NCBI GenBank assembly: GCA_020849175.1
Contig: JADLGR010000302.1
Coordinates: forward strand, 1 to 32,305
Source: Deltaproteobacteria bacterium
GTDB taxonomy: Bacteria; Myxococcota_A; UBA9160
Length of the DNA: 32,305 nucleotides
Direction of reading: 5' to 3'
Part shown: one piece after another, positions 7,876 through 16,047 of the stretch
Layout of the letters: each line of letters begins with the position of its first letter
Numbering within the stretch: the stretch's first letter is position 1
Program-made: the position numbers and the translations under genes
The notes under the pieces: generated by a model
Told to the model about the DNA's origin: nothing
Databases searched by the model: none
The model's input: only the letters and a program-made list of their open reading frames with translations

Positions 7876-9543
7876 CTAGCGGCGCCGCGTCGTCTCTTCG
7901 TAGAGCCGGTACCGCGTCTCCACCATTCCGAGTCTGTCGTAGGTCTGCCGGGCGCCGTCGTTCTCGCACTCGACATAGAGACGAAGGCCGTGGACGTCCG
8001 GCTCGCCGGCCGCAAGATCGCGGACGTGTTCGTGCAGCCGGCGGTAATGTCCGCGGCGCCGGTGCCCGGGATGGACGTAGACGTTCTGGATCCACCAGAA
8101 CCAGCCGTTTCTCCAGTCGCTCCACTCGGTGGTGAGCATGAGCGTCGCCACCACTTCGCCCGCCTCTTCGACGACGAATGTCCGCCCGCGCGTCGGGTCG
8201 GAGAGCAGCGAGGTCATGCCGGCACGCAGCGTCGCGGGATCGAGCGCCAGACTCTCGCTCTCCTTCGCCATCGCGAGGTTGAACGAGACGAGACGCTCGA
8301 CGTCGGACGGACGCGCCTCGCGAACGGCGGTCGCACCGCCGGCCGGAACGTCCGCACGCGACACCGAGCGCGGCGGCTCGATCACGACGGCTTGCGCGGT
8401 CGCGTACCGCGCGAGCGCCTCCTCGTCGAGCGTTACGCCGAGACCGGGCGCGGCCGGCACGCGGACGAAGCCGCCCGAGCAGTCGAGCGCGCCGGTCACG
8501 AGATCGTCCTCGAGCATGACGTGCCCGAAGAGCTCCATCGCGTGGCCGAGAGCGTCTGCGCGTGCGGCGCCGATGTGGGCCTGCGCCGCCGACGCGATTC
8601 CGAGCGGCTGATTGTGGAGGACGACGCCCATGCCGAGGCGTGCCGCTTCGTCGATCGCACGAAGCGCGAGCGTGATGCCGCCCGGCCGCTCCGAGTTGAC
8701 GCCGAGCACGCGAACGGCGCCGAGGTCGGCGAGGGCGAGAAAGTCGGCGAGCGAGAAGCAGCCTTCGTGCGCCATGAGCGGTACGTCGACGGCACGCTGC
8801 ACCTGCGCCATGCCGCGCCAGTCCGCGGCTGCGACGGGCTGCTCGGCGCAGTCGATCCCGAACGGCGTGATGGCGCGGATCGCCTCGATCGCCTCCGCCG
8901 GCGCGTACGCCTGGTTGTAGTCGACGCGCAGTCGAGCAGCCGCGCCGAGCGCGTCGCGCACGCGCGCGACGATCGCGCGGTCGACCTCGAAGCCGCGCCC
9001 GAGCTTGAGGCGGAAGGTCTGCACTCCGCCCTTCTGGAACGCGAGCGCGAGCGAAACCATCGAGCCGGGGTCCAACAGCGGCACGAGTGCCGCGAGCGGG
9101 AGCGACTGCACGCGCCCTCCCAGCAGCTCGCAGACGGGCCGCCCCGCGATTCGTCCGGCGAGGTCCCAGCACGCCATGTCGAGCAGGCCCTTCGCGACCT
9201 CGCAGCGGGCGACGTTTGCGTCCATGCGCGCCTGGAGCGCATCCACGTCGAACGGACTCGCGCCGAGAACGTAGCGTGCGAGGCCGCCCGCCACGGCGTC
9301 GATCACCTGCGCGGGCGAGACGCCCGTCTCGGGCAGCCAGACGAAGGCCTCGCCGACGCCCTGGCTTCCGTCCTGCGCCGTCAAGCGTGCGATCACGAAG
9401 TCGCCACCCTGCCACGGCTCCTCGGCGGCAATTGCCATGCCGAGGCCGCCCTCGGAGCGCGCCATGGTCTCGCGCACTTCGGCGCGGAAGGGCACGTGCA
9501 CCGGGAACAGCTCGATGCGTTCGATCGTCGGAGCTTCGCGCAT
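7876..9543 (-). CDS. enolase-superfamily (mandelate racemase/muconate lactonizing-like) protein fused to a C-terminal GNAT acetyltransferase domain
   Basis: MREAPTIERIELFPVHVPFRAE...ARLRVDYNQAY...CAEQPV...ERPGGI (enolase fold motifs), then AVREARPSDVERL...NVYVHPGHRRRGHYRRLHEHV...YVECENDGARQTYDRLGM (GNAT), in one uninterrupted frame. Confidence 0.85.
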   Translation of the reverse strand: MREAPTIERIELFPVHVPFRAEVRETMARSEGGLGMAIAAEEPWQGGDFVIARLTAQDGSQGVGEAFVWLPETGVSPAQVIDAVAGGLARYVLGASPFDVDALQARMDANVARCEVAKGLLDMACWDLAGRIAGRPVCELLGGRVQSLPLAALVPLLDPGSMVSLALAFQKGGVQTFRLKLGRGFEVDRAIVARVRDALGAAARLRVDYNQAYAPAEAIEAIRAITPFGIDCAEQPVAAADWRGMAQVQRAVDVPLMAHEGCFSLADFLALADLGAVRVLGVNSERPGGITLALRAIDEAARLGMGVVLHNQPLGIASAAQAHIGAARADALGHAMELFGHVMLEDDLVTGALDCSGGFVRVPAAPGLGVTLDEEALARYATAQAVVIEPPRSVSRADVPAGGATAVREARPSDVERLVSFNLAMAKESESLALDPATLRAGMTSLLSDPTRGRTFVVEEAGEVVATLMLTTEWSDWRNGWFWWIQNVYVHPGHRRRGHYRRLHEHVRDLAAGEPDVHGLRLYVECENDGARQTYDRLGMVETRYRLYEETTRRR

Positions 9544-9669
9544 GGCGCGTGCAGGGTAACGCTCGGACCTCGCACGCGGGATGGCCCGCCGGCGCAGGCC
9601 CCGCTCCGAGCCCGCTGAACTCCCCCGCCTGGCGATCCGATACCGTGAGCGCCGACGAGGGAGGGGTTC

Positions 9670-10749
9670 GTGGCGGAGGCCGGACAGCGCGATCTCGCGC
9701 AGATGCTGGAGCGCGATCATCTGCCCGCCCTCGACGGCGTCCGGGCGGTGGCGGTGCTCCTCGTGATGTTCTCGCACTCGCCGCTCGGACGCGCGCCGGG
9801 CGACCTCGGCGTGAGCGCCTTCTTCGTCCTCAGCGGCTTCCTGATCACCTGGCTCCTGCTGCGCGAGCGCGCCGACACGGGAGGCATCTCGCTTCGCCGC
9901 TTCTACGTCCGGCGAACCCTGCGGATCTTCCCGGCCTACTACGTGTTCCTGCTGGTGTCGCTCGTGGCGGACAGCGTCCTCGGGACGCCCTGGACGCTCG
10001 GCCTCGCGGCGGCGGCGTTTCTGTACGGCATGAACTACTACAATGCGCTGCTCGGACATCCGAGCACGTCGCTCGCGCACTGCTGGTCACTCGCCGTGGA
10101 GGAGCAGTTCTACCTGCTCTGGCCGTGGCTGTTTCGCGCCCTCGCTCCGCACGGTCGCGGTACGCTCGCGAAGTGGCTCTCCGGCATCATCGTCGGCGTC
10201 ATGACGTGGCGCTGCGTCCTCTATCTCGGGCTCGGCGTTCACGAGGCGTACGCGTACAACGCGTTCGATACGCGCTTCGACAACCTCGCGATCGGCTGTC
10301 TGCTCGCGGTCGGTCTCGGCGACGAGCGTATCCGGCGCATCGCGACACGTCTCGCCCGGTCTCAGCTCCTGCCGCTCGCGACGCTCGTGCTGCTCTGGAT
10401 CTCGCGCGAGCGCATTTCGAATGCGTGGCACCATGGTCCGGGCTTCACGGTCGACGCCGTTCTTCTCGCCGTGCTGCTCGTCCAGACCATTCAGCTCACG
10501 CACACGCGCCTGTGGAGCTGGCTCGATCACCCCGCCGTGCGCGCCGTCGGGCGCATCTCGTATCCGATGTATCTGTGGCACGCGTGGGGTCTGTCGGCGG
10601 GCCGTCACGCAACGCTGCTGCCGCCGGAAGGCCGCTTCGCGCTCGGCGTCGTGCTGACCATCGCCCTGGCGAGCGCGTCGTACGTCCTCGTCGAGAAGCC
10701 GTTCCTGCGGCTCAAGCGCCGCTACGAGCTCCATCGCCCCGAGGCCTGA
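9670..10749 (+). CDS. acyltransferase family protein (acyltransferase-3 / OafA-like)
   Basis: LPALDGVRAVAVLLVMFSHS..., SVEEQFYLLWPWLF, ISYPMYLWHAW; GTG start at 9670. Confidence 0.88.
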   Translation: MAEAGQRDLAQMLERDHLPALDGVRAVAVLLVMFSHSPLGRAPGDLGVSAFFVLSGFLITWLLLRERADTGGISLRRFYVRRTLRIFPAYYVFLLVSLVADSVLGTPWTLGLAAAAFLYGMNYYNALLGHPSTSLAHCWSLAVEEQFYLLWPWLFRALAPHGRGTLAKWLSGIIVGVMTWRCVLYLGLGVHEAYAYNAFDTRFDNLAIGCLLAVGLGDERIRRIATRLARSQLLPLATLVLLWISRERISNAWHHGPGFTVDAVLLAVLLVQTIQLTHTRLWSWLDHPAVRAVGRISYPMYLWHAWGLSAGRHATLLPPEGRFALGVVLTIALASASYVLVEKPFLRLKRRYELHRPEA

Positions 10750-11434
10750 CGCCGTGGCGGGCCTCGATCCGGTCGAACGGCGCGCTCGCGAGACCGCCCG
10801 GAAGGCACAGCCACGCGCCGAGAACGCCGAGCGCGGCGCCGAAGAGAACGTCGCTCGGAAAGTGTGCCGCCGAAACGATGCGCTGCGCGCCCGAGACGGC
10901 CGCCAGCACGAAGAAGAACGTGCGTCCCGCCGGATAGCGCCACGAGAGCATGCTGGCGAGCGCGAAGCCCGTCGCGGCGTGCGCCGAAGGAAACCCTTCT
11001 TGAAGGCTCGGGAGCCGGCCGAGCGAGAACCATCCGCTGAAGCTGTCGAGAACGTTCCCGTGGAGATCGAACGCACGCGGCCGCGTTCGTGACACGATCA
11101 GCTTGATGCCGTTGGCCAGCAGGCCGCCGAGAACGGTCCCCGCGATGAGCCGCGGTATTCGCGCACGGTTTGCGCGGTCGAGCAGGAAGACCGCGATCAG
11201 GATCACCGTCGCGCCGACGCCGTGGGCGAAGGCTTCGGAGAGTCGAATGGCCTTCTCGACGGAGCCCGGCAGGTGCCCGCTCGTCGCCCCGCGCACGACG
11301 GCGAGATCGAGGGGCAGGGCCAGCACGGCGAAGGCGGCGAGCGTGACCGGGACGAGCCACGTCGGCCGACGCCGCGACGCCGCGACCTGCGTAGCGGCAG
11401 GCCCGGACTCGGCCCGCCCGGAGACGGCTGTCAT
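10712..11434 (-). CDS. PAP2-family phosphatase (membrane)
   Basis: KLIVSRTRPR ... FPSAHAATGFALASML ... SAAHFPSDVLFGAALG PAP2 motifs with flanking TM segments. Confidence 0.87.
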   Translation of the reverse strand: MTAVSGRAESGPAATQVAASRRRPTWLVPVTLAAFAVLALPLDLAVVRGATSGHLPGSVEKAIRLSEAFAHGVGATVILIAVFLLDRANRARIPRLIAGTVLGGLLANGIKLIVSRTRPRAFDLHGNVLDSFSGWFSLGRLPSLQEGFPSAHAATGFALASMLSWRYPAGRTFFFVLAAVSGAQRIVSAAHFPSDVLFGAALGVLGAWLCLPGGLASAPFDRIEARHGVRPRGDGARSGA

Positions 11435-11539
11435 GCGGACCCCACGGGTCGGACGAGCCTACCCGGAGGGTGCCGGGGCTGCCACCACGACCGGCGCTCC
11501 CCCCTTGCCCCGGCTGCCGCCGGGCTGCACGGTTCGCAC

Positions 11540-12403
11540 ATGGCCGCAGGGGCGAACGTTCACGATGCAGGCGATGCGACGTTCGAGCGCGAGGCGATCG
11601 AGCGCTCGAAGACCGTGCCGGTCGTGGTCGACCTCTGGGCGCCGTGGTGCGCGCCGTGCCGGAGCCTCGGCCCCATTCTCGAGCGCCTTGCCGAGGAGCA
11701 CGGCGGCGCCTTCGAGCTGGTGAAGGTGAACGTCGACGAGAGCCCGGCCACCGCGAGGGCTCTAGCCGTACGCAGCATCCCGACGGTGATCGCGCTGCGC
11801 GATGGGCGCGTCGTATCGCAGTTCGAGGGTGCGCTTCCAGAGGCCTCGGTGCGGCGATTCCTCGAAGCGGTGCTCCCCACGCGCGCCGACGGTCTCGTCG
11901 CCGAGGGCCGCCGCTTCGCCGACGCCGGCCATCTCGACACAGCAGAGAGTCGTTATCGCGAAGCGCTCACCCTCGATGCGCGGCATCCCGGCGCCCTCCT
12001 CGCACTCGCAGCCCTCATGGGCGATCGCGAGGACACGGCGCCCGCGCTCGAGCTGCTCGAGCGCATCGGCCCGGGTCTGCCGGAATCGGAAGCTGCCGAT
12101 CGGCTCGCCGCCGCGCTTCGCACGCGGGGCGCTGCGGCCGGCTTCGACGAGGCTGGCCTGCGCGCGCGCCTCGCCGCGTGCGACGGCGACCTCGACGCAC
12201 GCGTCGACCTCGGCCTCGGGCTCGCCGCGGCCGGCCGGCACGAGGAGGCGCTCGAGACACTGCTGGACGCCCTGCGCCGCGATCCGAAGCACCGCGACGA
12301 GGCCGCGCGGCGCGCGATGATCGATCTCTTCGCGCTGCTCGGCGCCGACCACCCGCTCACGCAGCGCTACCGAAGTGCCCTCGCACGCGCGCTGTTCCGG
12401 TGA
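11540..12403 (+). CDS. thioredoxin-domain/TPR co-chaperone, YbbN/CnoX-like
   Basis: VVVDLWAPWCAPCRSLGPILERLA thioredoxin motif, SIPTVIALRDG, then TPR-like repeats; ATG at 11540. Confidence 0.8.
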   Translation: MAAGANVHDAGDATFEREAIERSKTVPVVVDLWAPWCAPCRSLGPILERLAEEHGGAFELVKVNVDESPATARALAVRSIPTVIALRDGRVVSQFEGALPEASVRRFLEAVLPTRADGLVAEGRRFADAGHLDTAESRYREALTLDARHPGALLALAALMGDREDTAPALELLERIGPGLPESEAADRLAAALRTRGAAAGFDEAGLRARLAACDGDLDARVDLGLGLAAAGRHEEALETLLDALRRDPKHRDEAARRAMIDLFALLGADHPLTQRYRSALARALFR

Positions 12404-12425
12404 TCCGGTGATGCGACGAAGAAAA

Positions 12426-12455
12426 AGGCGCTCCGGTCGTTCGACCGGAGCGCCT
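12426..12455 (-). terminator. Rho-independent terminator of the PEP-CTERM gene
   Basis: Perfect 13-bp stem AGGCGCTCCGGTC-GTTC-GACCGGAGCGCCT; on the minus strand followed by a T-rich tract (TTTTTCTTC). Confidence 0.9.
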
Positions 12456-12477
12456 CTCTCCCAGGGAGGCGCGCAGG

Positions 12478-13173
12478 CTACGCGCTCGCCCGCTTGCGTC
12501 CCATGAGCGCGAGGCCGGCGAGGCCGAGGCTCATGAGCGCCATGGTTTCCGACTCCGGCACGACGGTCGTCGAGAGCGACACGAAGCCGTAGTCGTTGTT
12601 CCGGTAGCTCGCCGGCATGTCGGGGCCGATCGGCGAGAGCGTGATCGCCGTCACCGCAGCGCTGCCGAACGGATCGGCGATGCTCCACACGCCGCCCATG
12701 CCGAAGGTGCCCGGCGAGACGTTCGACACCGTGCCGGCGCCCGTCCACGCGGCCGTGGTGCCACTCGTCACCGCGAGCACGTAGCTCGTGCTCGAGCCGT
12801 CTGCGAAGGTCGCCGTCACCAGCGCCTGCTCGTCGTAGACGTCGTCCTCTTCGAACGCGGCGTAGAGCTTGCCGAGGCTGAGATCGGTCACGATCTGCGC
12901 CTCGGTGAACGCGAACGTGATCGACTCGGGGCCCGAGAGGTCGATTTCGCCGAACTCGTAGCCGCTGAAGATGCCGACCGAGTCGTATCCGCCCGAGACC
13001 TTGTGAATGAACTCGCCGCCTCCGGCCGTCGCGGTGGCGTAGCCGAGGTCGACGAAGGTCGTGAACGACGCAATGTCGGTGGTGTCGATCGTGAACGCGC
13101 CGGCGGTCACGGGAGCGAGAGACAGGCCGAGCGCGGCGCACAGAGACAGGAGCAGCGACCGGGAGCGGGGCAT
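12478..13173 (-). CDS. PEP-CTERM sorting-domain protein (exported)
   Basis: N-terminal signal MPRSRSLLLSLCAALGLSLAPVTAGA; C-terminal VPESETMALMSLGLAGLALMGRKRASA (PEP-CTERM-like tripartite tail). Confidence 0.82.
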   Translation of the reverse strand: MPRSRSLLLSLCAALGLSLAPVTAGAFTIDTTDIASFTTFVDLGYATATAGGGEFIHKVSGGYDSVGIFSGYEFGEIDLSGPESITFAFTEAQIVTDLSLGKLYAAFEEDDVYDEQALVTATFADGSSTSYVLAVTSGTTAAWTGAGTVSNVSPGTFGMGGVWSIADPFGSAAVTAITLSPIGPDMPASYRNNDYGFVSLSTTVVPESETMALMSLGLAGLALMGRKRASA

Positions 13174-13563
13174 GGGCGCACTTCCTTCGCATCATCCCCC
13201 CGCGCTGCCGGCGCTCGCCGGCCTGCGGGTCCGGATGGTGTTCAGAAAGCCGCGTATCCAGTTCCCAGTGAGGCGCACCGAGAGAATGCAACCCGGATGC
13301 CAGCAACCCCGAGAGCGCGGGTGGACGACGCCAGACCTCGGGCGGGCGGGGGCGTTGCGGGCACATCTGCGCACGGACCCCGCACGGTCCACCGGCCGCA
13401 GGCGGCGTGCAGATTGTGTCGCGGGCTTCCACTGCGCGGCATGAGCCGCTCTCCCGGCGAGTCTTGCGGCAACTGCGGGTGGCGTCATGCTCGGGGATCG
13501 CAGCCGCGCGTTGCCGGGGCGAGCGCGGAGCGATCGGGAACCAGACGTAGAGAGGAGAGCGGG

Positions 13564-14313
13564 ATGGATCTCGGACTCGGCGGCAAGGGTGTAGTCGTCA
13601 CCGGCGCCAGCCGCGGCATCGGCCGCGAGATCGCCCTCGCCTTCGCGCGAGAAGGCGCCGCGATCGCGATCTGCGCGCGGGGTCGGGAGGCGCTCGACCG
13701 CACGGCGGCCGAGGTCCGCGCGCTCGGCGCGAAGGTGCACGCCGCCCCGTGCGACATCGCCGACCGCGCCGCGCTCGAGGCGTTCCTCGACGGCGCGCAC
13801 GAGGCGCTCGGCGCCGTACACGTGCTCGTCAACAACGCGTCGGGCTTCGGCATCATGGACGGCGAGCAGGGCTGGAAGGCCGGCTTCGACGTCGACGTGA
13901 TGGCGACCGTTCGCGCCTGTTGGAAGGTCGTGCCGTGGATCGAGGCCGCGGGCGGCGGCGCGATCGTGAACATCTCGTCGATCTCGGGTCTCGGCGCCGG
14001 CGTCACGGTGCCCTACGGCGCCGCGAAGGCGGCCGTCATCAGCCACGCGACGTCGCTCGCGATGACGCTCGCGTCGAAGAAGATCCGTGTGAATACGGTG
14101 GCGCCCGGCGCGATCGAGTTTCCGGGTGGAAGCTGGGACCTGATCAAGAAGGCGAACCCGAAGATGTACGAGGGAACGCTGCGGCGAATCCCGTGGAAGC
14201 GCCTGGGCGCGCCCGAAGAGGTCGCGAACGCGGTCGTCTTCCTCGCCTCCGACGCAGCGAGCTGGATCACGGGGACGACGCTCGTCGTCGACGGCGGGCA
14301 GATGCTGACGTGA
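13564..14313 (+). CDS. SDR family NAD(P)-dependent oxidoreductase
   Basis: VVTGASRGIGREIA, VNNASG, YGAAKAAV, VNTVAPGAIEFPGG, WITGTTLVVDGG; SD GAGAGGAG before the ATG. Confidence 0.93.
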   Translation: MDLGLGGKGVVVTGASRGIGREIALAFAREGAAIAICARGREALDRTAAEVRALGAKVHAAPCDIADRAALEAFLDGAHEALGAVHVLVNNASGFGIMDGEQGWKAGFDVDVMATVRACWKVVPWIEAAGGGAIVNISSISGLGAGVTVPYGAAKAAVISHATSLAMTLASKKIRVNTVAPGAIEFPGGSWDLIKKANPKMYEGTLRRIPWKRLGAPEEVANAVVFLASDAASWITGTTLVVDGGQMLT

Positions 14314-14390
14314 CCTCGAGCCGGCCAGCCCCGACTCCGAACTGCGTCGGCGCCGATGTGCTAGGGTCGCGTACGACGGGAGGAATCGAC

Positions 14391-15032
14391 GTGGGACGTG
14401 ACCGATTCTACCGGCGAGTGAGGCCACAGCGAACGGTACGGCGTCTCACGCTGCCGCTCTTCGCGCTGTCTTCGCTCCTCGTGGCGACCTCGGCGCTCGC
14501 ACACACCGGGCAGCAAGACGCGGCGAGCGGATTCGCCGCTGGCTTCCTGCATCCGATCACCGGCTTCGACCACCTTCTCGCGATGCTCGCGGTCGGCATG
14601 TGGGGAGCGCAGCTCGGCATGCCGGCGCTCTGGGTGCTGCCCGTCGCGTTCCCGCTGGTCATGGCCGTCGGCGGCGCGCTCGGGATCCTCGGCGCTCCGC
14701 TACCGGCCGTCGAGCCCGCGATCGTTCTCTCGGTGCTGCTGCTCGGAGTCGTGATCGCGATCGGCCGCAAGCCGCCAATCGTCTTCGCAGCCGCGCTCGT
14801 CGCCTTCTTCGCGGTCTTTCACGGCTACGCGCATGGTCGCGAGCTTCCCGAGGCCGCGAGCGCGATGGCCTTCAGTGCGGGCTTCGTGCTGGCGACCGGA
14901 TGCATTCACCTGACCGGGATCGGCATCGGCTTCGTGACGAAGCTTCCGAACGGGAGTCTGCTGCTGCGCGCCGGCGGCGCCGCGATCGCGATGGCCGGCG
15001 TCCTGTTCGCGTGGCACCTCGGCGGGGCGTAG
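14391..15032 (+). CDS. HupE/UreJ-family membrane protein
   Basis: Signal peptide ...SALAHTGQ; GFAAGFLHPITGFDHLLAMLAVGMWGAQLG (HPxxGxDH motif), FHGYAHGRELP; GTG start. Confidence 0.85.
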   Translation: MGRDRFYRRVRPQRTVRRLTLPLFALSSLLVATSALAHTGQQDAASGFAAGFLHPITGFDHLLAMLAVGMWGAQLGMPALWVLPVAFPLVMAVGGALGILGAPLPAVEPAIVLSVLLLGVVIAIGRKPPIVFAAALVAFFAVFHGYAHGRELPEAASAMAFSAGFVLATGCIHLTGIGIGFVTKLPNGSLLLRAGGAAIAMAGVLFAWHLGGA

Positions 15033-15616
15033 CCCGCGCGGCGCTGGCAGCGCTCGCGTCGATGGCCATTGCCGCACCGGCGCACGCACACGGCGACGCG
15101 AACCTCGGCGATTTCTACCAGGGCCTTCTTCAGCCGCTGTACCATCTCGAGTTCCTGCTCGCGGCGCTGGCGCTCGCGCTCTTCTCGACACACCAGGAGC
15201 CGCGCGCCTCCCTCACGATGTGCGCGAGCTTCGCGGCCGGAGTCGCGTTCGGCAGCGCCTCGTCGCTGCTCGGTGTCGGTGGCGAGGGATCGCTCTGGGG
15301 ACCGCGACTGTGCATGCTCGGTGTGGGGCCGATGGTGGCGCTGCGCCTGCGGGTGCCCGCGATCGTGGCCATGGCGCTCGGCGCCGTGGCCGGCATCGCG
15401 CAGGGGCACGCCGCGACGCAGGGCGAGCTCGCGCAGATCGCGCGGCCCGTGCTGTGGACGCTCGGCCTCGCGGTCGGCGCCGGCCTGCTCGGCGCATGGG
15501 CCAACGCCGTGACGGACCGCTTCCGCGCCTTCTGGGTGCAGGTCGGCGTGCGAATCGCCGGGAGCTGGATCGCCGCTCTTGGCCTGCTCGCGAGCGTGCT
15601 GGCGCTACGGCGATGA
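15011..15616 (+). CDS. second HupE/UreJ-like membrane protein, divergent
   Basis: GTG start overlapping the preceding stop; AAPAHAHGDANLGDFYQGLLQPLYHLEFLLAALALALFST, multi-TM; lacks the canonical HPxxGxDH motif. Confidence 0.65.
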   Translation: MAPRRGVARAALAALASMAIAAPAHAHGDANLGDFYQGLLQPLYHLEFLLAALALALFSTHQEPRASLTMCASFAAGVAFGSASSLLGVGGEGSLWGPRLCMLGVGPMVALRLRVPAIVAMALGAVAGIAQGHAATQGELAQIARPVLWTLGLAVGAGLLGAWANAVTDRFRAFWVQVGVRIAGSWIAALGLLASVLALRR

Positions 15617-15624
15617 GGCGCTCG

Positions 15625-15966
15625 TCAGGCCGCCTCGAGCTCGCGCACGAGAACGGCCATCTCGGCTTCGAGCGTGGCGAGTGCGGCGGCGAGATCCGTC
15701 AGGTCTGCGGTGCGACCCATCTTCTCGAGGCGAAGGGCGGCGTCGGCGGCGGCTCGGGCGCCGAAGTTCGAGACCGCTCCCTTCAGCGTGTGTGCAGCGC
15801 GCGCGACGAGCGCGGCATCGGCCGCATCCGCCGCGACGCGTACCTCGTGCAGCAGCTTCGGCGCCTCGGCCTTCATCGTGTCGACGAGCTCGGCGAGAAG
15901 ATCCTCGTCGCCGTCGAGCTCGGCCAGCATTGCTTCTCGATCGAACGCGACTCCCTCTCCGCCCAT
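15625..15966 (-). CDS. stand-alone Hpt (histidine phosphotransfer) domain protein
   Basis: 113 aa; DEDLLAELVDTMKAEAPKLL...ARAAHTLKGAVSNFGA (phospho-His motif HTLKG). Confidence 0.88.
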   Translation of the reverse strand: MGGEGVAFDREAMLAELDGDEDLLAELVDTMKAEAPKLLHEVRVAADAADAALVARAAHTLKGAVSNFGARAAADAALRLEKMGRTADLTDLAAALATLEAEMAVLVRELEAA

Positions 15967-16047
15967 GCGTTCTCCTTCGCATGCGGCGGGGCGACGCAGG
16001 CCCCGCCGTAGCGTCAGGGACCTTGTCGGCAGGACGGAGCGGAAGCG

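Noticed and set aside
6683-9415. 910-aa minus-strand ORF
   Set aside because: Antisense/alternate frame to the beta-lactamase-family gene and the enolase-GNAT gene; low-complexity Arg-rich translation.
13174-13330. c-di-GMP (GEMM) or cobalamin riboswitch upstream of the PEP-CTERM gene
   Set aside because: Conserved core sequences are not present; only generic GC-rich stems.
13441-13563. N-terminal extension of the SDR from ATG 13441 (contains ESCGNCGWRH)
   Set aside because: ATG at 13564 has a good SD and begins at the expected SDR N-terminus; the extension looks non-coding.
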